A stretch of DNA of 64,000 nt from an uncultured Acetobacteraceae bacterium (GTDB lineage Bacteria > Pseudomonadota > Alphaproteobacteria > Acetobacterales > Acetobacteraceae): assembly GCA_903918315.1 (NCBI GenBank), contig CAIXEA010000025.1:25246-89245 (forward strand), given 5' to 3'. Below are positions 32,498-42,946 of this stretch, piece after piece; positions within the stretch are counted from its first letter, which is position 1, and each line of letters opens with the position of its first letter. The notes under the pieces were generated by a model that was not told the origin of the DNA, made no database searches, and saw only the letters and a program-made list of their open reading frames with translations. Made by a program: the position numbers and the translations under genes.

Positions 32498-33741
32498 GCG
32501 GCTTGCCTTTCCCACCACGCATCGACCCGCTGCTCCAGGATCGAACGGATGGTTTCATTGGTCACAAGGTCGAGCGCTTCCACCAGGAAGGCGCGCACCA
32601 GCAAGGCCCGTGCCTCACTGTCGGGCACGCCCCGGCTGCGCAGGTAGAACAACTGTTCGGCGTCCAATTCGCCCACGGTCGCGCCGTGGCTGCATTTGAC
32701 GTCGTCGGCGAAGATTTCCAGTTCCGGCTTGCTGTCGATCTCCGCATCCGGGGACAGCAGCAGCGCCTGGTTCATCTGGTAACCGTCGGTCTTCTGCGCC
32801 TGGCGCGCGACCTCGATCCGGCCCTGGAATACGCCGCGCGACTTGCCGCCCAGCACGTTCTTGACGGTCTGGCGGGAATTGCAGTGCGGCGCGTCGTGGC
32901 GCACGACGGAGGTGAAGTCGGCATGTTGCGCGCCCGACAGCAATTGCGCGCCGTTCATATGCGCCGCCGCTTTGGGACCCATCAGCCGCACATGGATTTC
33001 GGTCCGGGTGACCCGGCCGCCCAGCACCAGGCTGAACCCGTCATAGGTGCCGCCATCGGCGATCTCGGCGTAAATGGTCGACAGATGGAACGCCGCCGCG
33101 GCCTCATCCTGCAACCGCACATGCGTCAGATGCGCGCCGCTGCCGATACTGATCTCGGTGACGGGGTTGTGCAGGTAGTTGCCCTCGCCAATCGCGGTTT
33201 CCAGCACGACCAGGGTCGAACCGGCTTCCAGCTTCAGCACATGCCGCGGATGGAACGCCGCGGTGCCGGTGCCGATACTGACGATCTGGATCACCCCGGC
33301 ATCAACCCCCGCCGGCACGCGCAGGCAGGCGCCGTCATCGGCCAGCATGGTGTTCAACGCCACCAGCGGATCGCGATCCGGCCGGGCGAGGCCGCCAAAC
33401 ACGGCTTGGTCCGCGAAGGATTTGAAGCCAGGCACCATGTCAGACAGATGGGCCTGCAATTTGCCGTCTACGAAGACCAAGCGTGGGGCATTCATCTTCG
33501 GCAGCGCCGCCATGGCGCCGGCCGCACTGGCACTCCCCTGGAACACCGCCTCGGCCACGGGCCTCAGGCTGGTGTATTTCCAGGCCTCGATCCGCCGGGC
33601 GGATGTGCCACCCGGCAGGCCGGCTACGCGGAACGACTCCGCCGCCGCCGCGCGCACCGCCGCATCGCCCGGCAAGCGATCCTTCAGCGCCTCATACCGC
33701 GCCAGGAACCCCGCCGCCCCGGTTTGCGTCACGACGCTCAC
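32494..33741 (-). CDS. sufD: Fe-S cluster assembly protein SufD
   Basis: 415 residues. Beta-helix protein with the SufB/SufD C-terminal fold: LTHVRLQDEAAAAFHLS, RVTRTEIHVRLMGPKAAAHM, FQGRIEVARQAQKTDGYQMN and DDVKCSHGATVGELDAEQLFYLRSRG with the conserved His. It forms the scaffold with SufB and SufC. Overlaps sufC by 4 bases. Confidence 0.95.
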   Translation of the reverse strand: MSVVTQTGAAGFLARYEALKDRLPGDAAVRAAAAESFRVAGLPGGTSARRIEAWKYTSLRPVAEAVFQGSASAAGAMAALPKMNAPRLVFVDGKLQAHLSDMVPGFKSFADQAVFGGLARPDRDPLVALNTMLADDGACLRVPAGVDAGVIQIVSIGTGTAAFHPRHVLKLEAGSTLVVLETAIGEGNYLHNPVTEISIGSGAHLTHVRLQDEAAAAFHLSTIYAEIADGGTYDGFSLVLGGRVTRTEIHVRLMGPKAAAHMNGAQLLSGAQHADFTSVVRHDAPHCNSRQTVKNVLGGKSRGVFQGRIEVARQAQKTDGYQMNQALLLSPDAEIDSKPELEIFADDVKCSHGATVGELDAEQLFYLRSRGVPDSEARALLVRAFLVEALDLVTNETIRSILEQRVDAWWERQAA

Positions 33742-34487
33742 GCCGCCGCCGCCAGGACATCGGCATAGCCGCTCTTTTCCAGTTCCTTGGCCAGTTCCGG
33801 CCCGCCGGAGCGGATGATCCGCCCATGCGCCAGCACATGCACCCGGTTCGGCACCAGATGGTCCAGCAGCCGCTGGTGATGCGTGACAACCAAAGCGGAG
33901 AATGTCGGGCTGCGCAAAGCGTTCACCCCATCGGCGACGATCTTCAACGCGTCGATGTCCAGACCGCTATCAGTTTCATCCAGAATCGCCAGTTTCGGCC
34001 GCAGCAGCGCCATCTGCAGCACTTCGTTGCGCTTCTTCTCGCCGCCGGAGAACCCGACATTGACGTTGCGCTTCAGCATATCGTCCGGCATCGCCAGGCG
34101 CTTGGTCTCGGCCCGCGCCAGCTTCAGGAACTGAATCGCGTCCAGCTCGCTCTCGCCATGCGCGCGGCGGATCGCATTCAGCGCCGTCCGCAGAAAATTC
34201 GCGTTATTCACGCCCGGCAATTCGATCGGGGCCTGGAACGCCAGGAACACGCCAGCAGCGGCCCGCGCCTCCGGTTCCATATCCAACAAATCGATGCCAT
34301 TGAACGTCACGGACCCGCCGGTAACGGTATAATCGTCCCGCCCCGAAAGCACATAACCAAGCGTCGATTTACCCGAGCCATTCGGCCCCATAATCGCATG
34401 CACTTCCCCATCCGGAACAACCAGATCGATCCCCTTCAGGATCGGCTTTTCACCAATGGAGGCAGTCAACCCGCGAATTTCCAACAT
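33738..34487 (-). CDS. sufC: Fe-S cluster assembly ATPase SufC
   Basis: 249 residues. ABC ATPase with Walker A GPNGSGKST (34-42), signature FSGGEKKRNEVLQ, Walker B LAILDETDSGLDIDAL and a switch His in VVTHHQRLL. It drives the SufBCD scaffold in the cytosol and is not a transporter. 5 bases separate it from sufB. Confidence 0.96.
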   Translation of the reverse strand: MLEIRGLTASIGEKPILKGIDLVVPDGEVHAIMGPNGSGKSTLGYVLSGRDDYTVTGGSVTFNGIDLLDMEPEARAAAGVFLAFQAPIELPGVNNANFLRTALNAIRRAHGESELDAIQFLKLARAETKRLAMPDDMLKRNVNVGFSGGEKKRNEVLQMALLRPKLAILDETDSGLDIDALKIVADGVNALRSPTFSALVVTHHQRLLDHLVPNRVHVLAHGRIIRSGGPELAKELEKSGYADVLAAAA

Positions 34488-34492
34488 CGTCG

Positions 34493-35965
<1,473 letters not shown>

Positions 35966-35974
35966 CGTTCAATC

Positions 35975-36451
35975 CTACTCGGCTGCCGGCATCGATACCG
36001 GCATACGTGCCGGCACCCGGAACGCGGCGGGAATGCCCGCCTCGCTCATATCGGCCAGGGTAATCGCGCCCAAAGCGCGCTGGATGGCGTCGTTCACCGG
36101 GTCCCACCGGCCGCGGACAGGGCAAAGGCCCTGGGACTCGCACTCCGTCAACGACCCGTCGACGCAAGCCACCAATGCGATCGGCCCATCGACGGCGGAG
36201 ATCACCTCGGACACCGGAATATCATGCAGCGGCCGCGCCAGGCGATACCCACCACGCGCGCCCCGCTGAGACGTAACCAGGCCAGAGGCGGCCAATGTTT
36301 TCAATACCTTGGCAACCGTCGGCTCCGGCACACCGGTCGCCGCCGCGATGCCAGGCGAGGTCTGCATATCCGCCGTCGCGCCTGGCGATACCTCCGCGAG
36401 GCGTACCATGACCACGACGGCATAATCCGTCAGTTTCGACAGCCTCAGCAT
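35975..36451 (-). CDS. Rrf2 family Fe-S-sensing regulator of the suf operon
   Basis: 158 residues from the ATG at 36451 (MLRLSKLTDYAVVVMVRLAE). The winged helix follows the Rrf2 pattern with VPEPTVAKVLKTLAASGLV and RGARGGYRLAR. Cys 96, Cys 104 and Cys 110 (ACVDGSLTECESQGLCPV) are placed to hold an Fe-S cluster as in IscR and SufR-like proteins. It should sense Fe-S status and control sufBCDSUTA, which follows in the same direction. In this position the gene is often named sufR or iscR, and I leave the symbol blank. Confidence 0.93.
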   Translation of the reverse strand: MLRLSKLTDYAVVVMVRLAEVSPGATADMQTSPGIAAATGVPEPTVAKVLKTLAASGLVTSQRGARGGYRLARPLHDIPVSEVISAVDGPIALVACVDGSLTECESQGLCPVRGRWDPVNDAIQRALGAITLADMSEAGIPAAFRVPARMPVSMPAAE

Positions 36452-36489
36452 GGTGGTGGGAAACCCCGATCCCCTGGTTGCATGGTAAC

Positions 36490-36506
36490 AGGACTGATTG
36501 GGTCCT
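36490..36506. promoter_or_regulatory. Candidate Rrf2 operator upstream of the suf regulator
   Basis: AGGAC, seven bases, GTCCT, about 40 bases upstream of the regulator start, in the divergent space before the SDR gene. The arms are short, so chance cannot be excluded. An Rrf2 protein repressing its own operon would be expected to bind in this stretch. Confidence 0.35.
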
Positions 36507-36625
36507 GATTGCAGGGAAATGGCGTATCGACCCCAGGTCGTCAAGGGGGACAATGGACGCGGTGATGGGTTGAACCCGTCCCCCGCCCGCTTTACCAAGG
36601 CATCCCGCATTCAGGAGGAAACACG

Positions 36626-37540
36626 ATGGCAGGTATGATGGAAGGCAAGGTGGCGATCGTCACCGGCGCCGGCGGCGGCATTGGCCGCGAAATCGCGATC
36701 ATGATGGCCGGCGAAGGCGCCAAGGTCATCGTCGCCGATATCGGCGCGTCCCTGTCCGGTGAAGGCGGCTCCGCCAGCCCGGCCGAACAGACCAAGGCCC
36801 TGATCGAGCAGAAAGGCGGCGTCGCCGAAATCTGCACCGAATCCGTGTCTGCCTGGGGCTCTGCTCAGAAGATCGTGCAGTCCGCGATGGACCACTTCGG
36901 CCGGGTCGATGCCGTTGTGAACAACGCCGGCATTCTGCGCGACGTGATCTTCCACAAGATGACCGAAGACGACTGGTTGTCGGTCATCGCCGTGCATCTG
37001 AACGGCAGCTTCTTCGTCTCCCGCGCCGCGGCCGAACATTATCGCAAGCAGGAGAGCGGCACGTTCGTGCATATCTCCAGCACCTCGGGCCTCATCGGCA
37101 ATTTCGGCCAGGCCAACTACTCCGCCGCCAAGCTGGGCATCACCGCGCTGTCGAAGTCGATCGCGCTGGACATGCAGCGCTATGGCGTGCGCTCGAACTG
37201 CATCGCGCCCTTCGCCTGGAGCCGCATGACCAGCTCCATTCCGGCCACCACGCCGGAACAGCAGGCCCGCGTTGCCAAGATCCAGCAGATGACGCCGGAC
37301 AAGAACGCGCCGGCCGCCGTCTGGCTGTCGTCGGATGCCTCCAAAGGCGTGACCGGTCAGGTGTTCGGCACCCGCATGAACGAGTTGATCCTGTTCAGCT
37401 CCCCGCGCCCGATCCGGATTGTGCACAAGGCGGAGGGCTGGACGCCGTCCAGCATCGCCGAACATGCCGGCCCGGCGCTGAAGGGTTCCTTCATGCCGCT
37501 CGATCGCTCGGGTGAAGTGTTCGACTGGGACCCAGTGTAA
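36626..37540 (+). CDS. Short-chain dehydrogenase (multifunctional enzyme type 2 / 3-hydroxyacyl-CoA type)
   Basis: 304 residues from the ATG at 36626, after AGGAGG. Classical SDR: VAIVTGAGGGIGREIAIMMA, VNNAGILRDVIFHKMTEDDW, FVHISSTSGLIGNFGQANYSAAKLGI with Ser and YxxxK, and SNCIAPFAWSRM. The NNAGILRD and GNFGQANYSAAK motifs are those of the hydroxyacyl-CoA dehydrogenase part of peroxisomal type 2 enzymes. It may oxidise a 3-hydroxyacyl-CoA. The C-terminal 60 residues are an extension. A repeat element and a strong terminator follow. Confidence 0.9.
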   Translation: MAGMMEGKVAIVTGAGGGIGREIAIMMAGEGAKVIVADIGASLSGEGGSASPAEQTKALIEQKGGVAEICTESVSAWGSAQKIVQSAMDHFGRVDAVVNNAGILRDVIFHKMTEDDWLSVIAVHLNGSFFVSRAAAEHYRKQESGTFVHISSTSGLIGNFGQANYSAAKLGITALSKSIALDMQRYGVRSNCIAPFAWSRMTSSIPATTPEQQARVAKIQQMTPDKNAPAAVWLSSDASKGVTGQVFGTRMNELILFSSPRPIRIVHKAEGWTPSSIAEHAGPALKGSFMPLDRSGEVFDWDPV

Positions 37541-37541
37541 A

Positions 37542-37594
37542 GCGCGATGACCGGAGGTGGAAACACCGAAGGTCTGAAGCCCGTCATCACGCGC
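37542..37594. repeat. Intergenic palindromic element, copy 2
   Basis: AGCGCGATGAC is answered by GTCATCACGCGCT at the far end (two unpaired bases), around a core GGAGGTGGAAACACC whose GGTG and CACC can close a GAAA loop. Same plan as the element at 29278-29323. Confidence 0.55.
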
Positions 37595-37622
37595 TCAGTC
37601 CCTTGCTGAGTCCAACGGAAAG

Positions 37623-37653
37623 CCCCGCCGCCGGAAGGTTGGCGGGGTTTTTT
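37623..37653 (+). terminator. Rho-independent terminator
   Basis: CCCCGCC (37623-37629), an 11-base loop, GGCGGGG (37641-37647) and six T. It follows the SDR gene and has the textbook form. Confidence 0.9.
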
Positions 37654-37746
37654 GTTTTGGGTCAAACATCTGTGTGCACAATTGACCCCAGGACGGGCCC
37701 ATGCTAGACGGATGGGACCGCATTTACGGGTGACCACACCCCAGCC

Positions 37747-39243
37747 ATGTCCAGCCTTCTGACCCGCATCGCGCTCATGGTTTCGTTCGCCGTCGCTGGC
37801 GCGCTGGCTCTGTTCGTCCTCACCGGCGTGCTCAGCGAAGGACGGCAGCAGAATGACGCCGTAGCGGATCAACTGGGACGCGGGTTGGCGGCCTTGCTTG
37901 GTACCGGGCAGCCGTTTCCGCCCGGGCTGCTCACCGTTCGTGACGATGGTGAGGCTTATAATGTCATCATTCAAGCAGCGGCCAGCGGGGTCATTCGCAC
38001 CGATGAAACCGGGCAAACGACGGACCGCTGGCTGTCCGCGGTGGTCCGGCCAGAAGGGCGGACACGCCTGCGTTTCGATCGGGCGGCGTTTCCCGCGTCT
38101 ATAAGGCTGACGCCGGAGGCAGCGATTCATCTGGCCGGGGTCATCGGTCCTGGCTGGCCCAGCAGACCGTCGGATGAACCGATGATCGCGCTGCGGACCC
38201 AAAGCCGCAGTTTGTCCGGCCTTTATGACAATGATCCGGGACGTGATTCGCGTTTTGAATTACGGGCTGAGGGTATTGAGTTCGACACCCGTCATTTCGC
38301 CGGCTGGCCGGACCGTCATGTCGCGATCGGCCGAGCGAGCGGGCTGTCACGGTTCCGCCAAACCGCCGCCGGGGTGGCGGATGTCGGCGCCGAGGTCACA
38401 TTGGACGGGTATACATCCGTTACCGAAAATCCGGTGCTGGGCGCATTGCGTGTCTCGGCACGCCAGGTGGTGACCGCGGGCGAGTTCGGTTCTGTCATGC
38501 CAGGCCGCCTGACCGCCGCCCTATCAGCCATATTCGCCCATAACAGTGACGCGGCGGCGCGACGGGCCGGTTTGCGCTCGCTCGTGCCCGGTACCGGCGG
38601 GGTGATTGGCAATATCAAAATGGATGAGACGCTGGAGGGGCTCGATATTCGCGGCCGGGCCGGCGCCGCGACGATTGATCGCGCCCATTTTTCGATCGGC
38701 GCGGGGGCAACCGCCGGCAGGTTGCAGTTGTTCATGGAACTGGCGACCGGTGGGTTGCATTTCCCTGATTTGCCGTCTCAGTACACCGTGTTTGTCCCTC
38801 GCTCCGTCACGATCCGAACCGCGTTCAGCAACCTTGATGCGGCGGCTGTCGATCGGTTGTTGCAAGACCTTTCGTTCCCCGACACCGGTCCGACCATGAC
38901 CGGGGTGAAACCGGTTAATTTCAACGGACTCGACGGCGCGCGGCTGCGGTTCGAGTATTTTGATGCGGATCTGGGATACGCCACCGTGACGGCATCGTTT
39001 GACGCGACCGTGGCTGAGACTGGCGGCCTGAAAGGCCAGGCTGACGTCGCGATGACCGGCCTGGATGAATTGATGAAGCAGGTTCAGGGGATGCCCAATA
39101 GCGGTCGCGTGATGGCGGCGCTGGCAACGCTCAAAGGGCTCGGTAAGCTTGAGCACGAGCAGATCGTCTGGCACATCGTATTTTCCGATAGCGGAAAGGT
39201 CATGGTCAATGGGATCGACCTGACCGCACTAGGGGCCCGGTAG
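37747..39243 (+). CDS. Exported protein of unknown function, paralogue of the next gene
   Basis: 498 residues. The N-terminus (LLTRIALMVSFAVAGALALF) is a signal anchor or signal peptide. The rest is rich in beta strands, with the blocks VTLDGYTSVTENPVLGALRVSA, KMDETLEGLDIRG, FSNLDAAAVDRLLQDL and, at the end, ADVAMTGLDELMKQ and VWHIVFSDSGKVMVNGIDLTAL. The same blocks occur in the same order in the following gene. The repeated strand pattern recalls periplasmic DUF945/DUF2125-type proteins, but I cannot assign it. It stands alone behind a terminator and is probably co-transcribed with its paralogue 80 bases on. Confidence 0.72.
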   Translation: MSSLLTRIALMVSFAVAGALALFVLTGVLSEGRQQNDAVADQLGRGLAALLGTGQPFPPGLLTVRDDGEAYNVIIQAAASGVIRTDETGQTTDRWLSAVVRPEGRTRLRFDRAAFPASIRLTPEAAIHLAGVIGPGWPSRPSDEPMIALRTQSRSLSGLYDNDPGRDSRFELRAEGIEFDTRHFAGWPDRHVAIGRASGLSRFRQTAAGVADVGAEVTLDGYTSVTENPVLGALRVSARQVVTAGEFGSVMPGRLTAALSAIFAHNSDAAARRAGLRSLVPGTGGVIGNIKMDETLEGLDIRGRAGAATIDRAHFSIGAGATAGRLQLFMELATGGLHFPDLPSQYTVFVPRSVTIRTAFSNLDAAAVDRLLQDLSFPDTGPTMTGVKPVNFNGLDGARLRFEYFDADLGYATVTASFDATVAETGGLKGQADVAMTGLDELMKQVQGMPNSGRVMAALATLKGLGKLEHEQIVWHIVFSDSGKVMVNGIDLTALGAR

Positions 39244-39323
39244 TGCGTCCCGGGTCCTTGACGCCTTGGTGTGCGCCGTCGCCGCCAGAGTTTGAAATTC
39301 CTCGTTCTGTTCGGAGACTTCTC

Positions 39324-40925
39324 ATGGTGTTGACCAGGTTTCACGGCTACCGCGCGGCTTTGTTGGCCTCGGTCCTGACTGTTTCGATGGCCAGCACCGG
39401 TCGAGCCGCTCCCGTGACGGACGATCAGGCGCGTGCCGTCGCCGAACAGGTGCGTGCATGGATGACCGGGCTTGTCACGGATCGGGTGCCCTTGGCGCCA
39501 GGCCTGTTTTCGGTTCAGCCGGCCGGGGATAATTATAGCCTGACGGTGCCGTTCCCGCCCGGCCTCCTGGAAGCGAAGGATGCGGCCGGACAAACGACCT
39601 CGGGCGCGTTGGTTGTGCTCGCCCGTCCGGAGGATGGAACCCGTTGGCGCATCGAAAGCATGAAGATGCCGATGGACTTCCGCCTGTCCACCGCCAGCGC
39701 CGCCGCGATGGGCAACCTGAGCAGCCCACAGAAGCCATCAGCGGCGCCGCCAAAGGTGGCCGGCCCGGACTCGCCGGCCACGCCCGCCCCCCGACCGATG
39801 CCAGTTGCCGTACCCTCCCTGGACTGGCACGTGCGATCGCAATCCGCTTCGGGCATTTTCGATACGGCGCAGGCCACTGACTCCCACCTCGATTATGTGT
39901 TGGAAGGGGTCAGCTATGATGCCAAGAACCTGGGCGGTTCCGACTCCTCCCATACCTCGGTTGAGCGCTATCACGGGATATCGCGCATGCATCCCACGCC
40001 GTCGGGTGGCGTCGATTTCTCGGGTGATGTCACGATGGAGGGCTATACCCAGGTCACTTCGAACGATGTGTTTGGCCAGATTCGGGTGTCGGCCCGCAGT
40101 GCGTCCGTCCGCGGCGACATGAAGGCGGTGATGACCGGGCAGATCGCTACGCTGATCCGCCTCGCGGTCACCGCTGGTCTGGATGCGCGGGACGCGAAGG
40201 GCGCCGGTGCCGCCGGCGCGCAATCCGCGGCAAAGCAGGATATGACGCGCAATGTGTTCGCGGCGATCAACGGTTTGCTGGCCGGTATGCGGGTCGATGA
40301 AACCGTTCAAGGCATCGTCATCGAGGTCCCGCAGGGCCGTGGTTCGGCCGATAGCATCCGCTTTGCCGTGGGTGGCGACGCGCCGGGCAGCAAATTTCAG
40401 GGATTCATGGAATTTGGCGTCGACGGTCTGAAACTTCTCGGACTGCCGCCGCAGTTCGCGGACTTGGTGCCCCGTAAGTTCGTGATGCGCCCGACGGTCG
40501 CCAATCTTGACGTGAAAGCGCTGACTGCGCTCATGCAGGAATCCGCCGCGGGCGGGGCGAATGATGCGGTGATCAAAGCGAAAATGGCTGGGATCTTCAC
40601 GGGATCTGGCGTGCGCTATGGGATCGAACAGCTCGACGTCGATCTCGGTTTTGCCAATCTGACGGCATCCGGCAACGCCACCATGCTGAATGCCAGCGCG
40701 GGCCGCGGCGAGGCCGATATCACGGTTGTCGGGCTCGACGCTTTGATGCAGCGGGCTCAAACCATGCCGGAGGGGGCGCAGGCGGTCGCCGTCATGGCCA
40801 TGGCGAAGGGGTTCGGTAAGGCCGAGGGCGCCAAGACCACCTGGCACGTCAGTTTTTCCGAGGACAACAAGTTGGTGGTCAACGGGATTGATATGTCCGC
40901 AATGGCTGGCGGCGGTAAAAAATAG
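39324..40925 (+). CDS. Exported protein of unknown function, paralogue of the preceding gene
   Basis: 533 residues from the ATG at 39324, which follows GGAG; upstream in-frame codons have no ribosome site. Signal peptide RAALLASVLTVSMASTGRA, then APVTDDQARAVAEQVRAWM. A Pro/Ala-rich linker (PSAAPPKVAGPDSPATPAPRP) separates an N-terminal module from a beta-rich body with VTMEGYTQVTSNDVFGQIRV, RVDETVQGIVIEV, VANLDVKALTALMQ and a closing TWHVSFSEDNKLVVNGIDMS. The body matches the preceding protein block for block. A periplasmic or outer-envelope location is likely; function unknown. Confidence 0.75.
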   Translation: MVLTRFHGYRAALLASVLTVSMASTGRAAPVTDDQARAVAEQVRAWMTGLVTDRVPLAPGLFSVQPAGDNYSLTVPFPPGLLEAKDAAGQTTSGALVVLARPEDGTRWRIESMKMPMDFRLSTASAAAMGNLSSPQKPSAAPPKVAGPDSPATPAPRPMPVAVPSLDWHVRSQSASGIFDTAQATDSHLDYVLEGVSYDAKNLGGSDSSHTSVERYHGISRMHPTPSGGVDFSGDVTMEGYTQVTSNDVFGQIRVSARSASVRGDMKAVMTGQIATLIRLAVTAGLDARDAKGAGAAGAQSAAKQDMTRNVFAAINGLLAGMRVDETVQGIVIEVPQGRGSADSIRFAVGGDAPGSKFQGFMEFGVDGLKLLGLPPQFADLVPRKFVMRPTVANLDVKALTALMQESAAGGANDAVIKAKMAGIFTGSGVRYGIEQLDVDLGFANLTASGNATMLNASAGRGEADITVVGLDALMQRAQTMPEGAQAVAVMAMAKGFGKAEGAKTTWHVSFSEDNKLVVNGIDMSAMAGGGKK

Positions 40926-40934
40926 CCGGCAAGC

Positions 40935-40960
40935 GGCTGCCCCGCTCCCACGGGGCGGCC
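40935..40960. terminator. Terminator hairpin between convergent genes
   Basis: GGCTGCCCCG pairs with CGGGGCGGCC around CTCCCA, with one G-T pair. It lies between the stops at 40925 and 40971. Confidence 0.65.
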
Positions 40961-40970
40961 GCCCTTGCGG

Positions 40971-42035
40971 TCAGTCCAGCATCCAGGCCGCGGCCGAGGC
41001 CTGGGCGATCTGGCGTACCTGCTGCAACAGGCCAGGGCCAACCGGGATGCCCTCCGCCATGCGCTTGCGGGCGTATTCCCATTGCGGATCGCCCGCCACC
41101 ATCACCGGCCGCGCCGGGTCGATCGGAGTCGTTGCCCGCAGGTCGCCGCAGAACTGGGCGACATCCCGCTCAAAATCCGCCTGATCGCGGAAAATACCCG
41201 GGTCGATCGCCATGAAAAAATGGCCGATATCCATGCCCTGCGGCTTCTTGCAATGCATGGGATCGGTGATCAGCGTGGCACCCGACAGGCATGAGCCCAG
41301 GATGTTGACCATCGCCGCCAGGCCATAGCCCTTGTACGACGAATTTTCCGGTGAACCGCCGAGCGAGGTCAGGAAGCCGCCCTTTTCCTTGGCCACCAGC
41401 GGATCATTTGACGGCGAGCCCTCTTTATCCAGCACCCAGCCATCCGGCGTCGGCAGGTTCTCGTTGGCCTTGTTGCGGATACGCCCGGCGGCCACCGTGG
41501 TCGTCGCCATATCCAGCAGGAACGGCACGCCATCCGCGCTTGGTGCCGCGAAGGACCAGGGATCGGTGCCCAGCCGTGCCTGCTTGCCAAATGTCGGCGC
41601 CACCTGAATGCCGGATGCCGAGGTGCAGGCCATGCCGATCAGGCCGGCCTTGGCGGCCATGAGTGTGTAGTAGCCGGTGGCGCCGAAATGGGCGGAGTTA
41701 TGAACCGCGGCGATCGCCATACCGACCTTCTTGGCCTTGTCGATAGCGACGTTCATGGCGAAATGCGACGGCACGTGGCCGAGTCCTCCGCCCGCATCCA
41801 CCAAAGCGGAGACCGGTGTCTCCCGCACGATTTTCGGGCGTGCCTGCATATTGGCGCGGCCCGAGCGGCGTAGCCCGTCATAGCCCGGCAGCATCGACAT
41901 GCCATGGCTGTCCACCCCGTGCAGATCGGCCCAGGACAGGATGTCGGCGGTGACTTCGGCATTGTCCTCCGGCATGCCCCAGGACAGCAGAATGGCTTTG
42001 ATCTGGGCGCGGTGGGTGGCGTACGAGGCGGGCAT
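40971..42035 (-). CDS. Ldh family (malate/L-lactate/ureidoglycolate-type) dehydrogenase
   Basis: 354 residues from the ATG at 42035, preceded by GGAG. The NADPH-dependent Ldh_2 fold: ILSWADLHGVDSHGMSMLPGY, NSAHFGATGYYTLMAAKAG with the conserved His, TSASGIQVAPTFGKQARLGTDPWSFAAP, DMATTTVAAGRIRNKANEN and YKGYGLAAMVNILGSCLSG. Family members reduce 2-oxoacids such as malate/oxaloacetate, sulfolactate, 2,3-diketogulonate or ureidoglycolate; nothing here fixes the substrate. Divergent from the nitroreductase. Confidence 0.9.
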   Translation of the reverse strand: MPASYATHRAQIKAILLSWGMPEDNAEVTADILSWADLHGVDSHGMSMLPGYDGLRRSGRANMQARPKIVRETPVSALVDAGGGLGHVPSHFAMNVAIDKAKKVGMAIAAVHNSAHFGATGYYTLMAAKAGLIGMACTSASGIQVAPTFGKQARLGTDPWSFAAPSADGVPFLLDMATTTVAAGRIRNKANENLPTPDGWVLDKEGSPSNDPLVAKEKGGFLTSLGGSPENSSYKGYGLAAMVNILGSCLSGATLITDPMHCKKPQGMDIGHFFMAIDPGIFRDQADFERDVAQFCGDLRATTPIDPARPVMVAGDPQWEYARKRMAEGIPVGPGLLQQVRQIAQASAAAWMLD

Positions 42036-42121
42036 GGATGTCTCCAGGTTGGTTGCCCCTAACCTTGCGCGAAGCCGGCGATCCGGCAAGTGTGGCGCCG
42101 AACGAACAAGGGGGATGGGCC

Positions 42122-42946
42122 ATGGCCGACGGAGGAGACTTGCTGCGTGCGCGGTTCGGGATCGATCTGCCAGGGGCCGAGGTGCCGGACGCCATCGCAC
42201 CCATGATCGACCGGCGCGTGGCGCGCCGCTACACGGATCAGCCGGTGCCGGATTCGCTGCTCGACGCCCTTCTGGCCGCTGCGCAATCGGCGCCGGCGAA
42301 GTCGGATTTGCAGCAATACGCCGTCGTCGTCATGCGCGACCCCGCCCGCATCAAGCAAATCGCCGACTGGATCGGCACCATGGACTGGATCGCCACCGCG
42401 CCGGTGTTTCTGGTGTGGTGTGGCGACATGCGGCGCGGCCAGCGGCTTTGCGACATGCACCACATGCCGCATGCCAACAACAACATGGACACGTTCCTCA
42501 ACACCGCCGTCGATTGCTCCCTGGCGATGGCGCAGTTCATGGCCGCGGCGGATGCGGTTGGCCTGGGCACCTGCCCCATCAGCTATGTTCGCAGCCATAT
42601 CGAGCGGGTGTCGCCATTGCTGGGCCTGCCAGGCGGGGTCTACCCGGTCGCGGGCCTGAGCGTCGGATGGCCTGCGTTCCGCCGCCCGGTGTCGATGCGG
42701 CTGCCGCCCTCGGTGGTGGTGCATCGCGAACGCTACGACGACAGCCGCATGCCGGACGAGGTCGCCGCCTATGACGAACGCCGCCGAACCCGCGACCCGG
42801 TCGCTGCCAGCGGCCTGAAGAACAATGACGTCTACAAGCCGCGCGATGGCGTGGGGTGGAGTGAGAACGTCGCACGCCAGTTGTCGGTGCCGGAGCGGTT
42901 CGGCTTCGCGGCTTACCTCAAGACCAAGGGATTCGATCTTGCCTGA
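42122..42946 (+). CDS. Nitroreductase family FMN oxidoreductase (NfsA-like)
   Basis: 274 residues. RRVARRYTDQPVPDSLLDALL and AQSAPAKSDLQQYAVVVMRD are the FMN-binding start; MDTFLNTAVDCSLAMAQFMAAADAVGLGTCPIS and PVAGLSVGWPAFRRPVSMRLPPSVVVH are the later NfsA-type motifs. It uses NAD(P)H to reduce nitro compounds, quinones or flavins. The ATG at 42122 is chosen because MADGGDLLRARFG fits a natural N-terminus. Its stop overlaps the next start. Confidence 0.88.
   Translation: MADGGDLLRARFGIDLPGAEVPDAIAPMIDRRVARRYTDQPVPDSLLDALLAAAQSAPAKSDLQQYAVVVMRDPARIKQIADWIGTMDWIATAPVFLVWCGDMRRGQRLCDMHHMPHANNNMDTFLNTAVDCSLAMAQFMAAADAVGLGTCPISYVRSHIERVSPLLGLPGGVYPVAGLSVGWPAFRRPVSMRLPPSVVVHRERYDDSRMPDEVAAYDERRRTRDPVAASGLKNNDVYKPRDGVGWSENVARQLSVPERFGFAAYLKTKGFDLA

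Noticed and set aside
36626..37540. Riboswitch or leader upstream of the SDR gene
   Set aside because: Only a plain ribosome site is seen; no conserved structure could be recognised.
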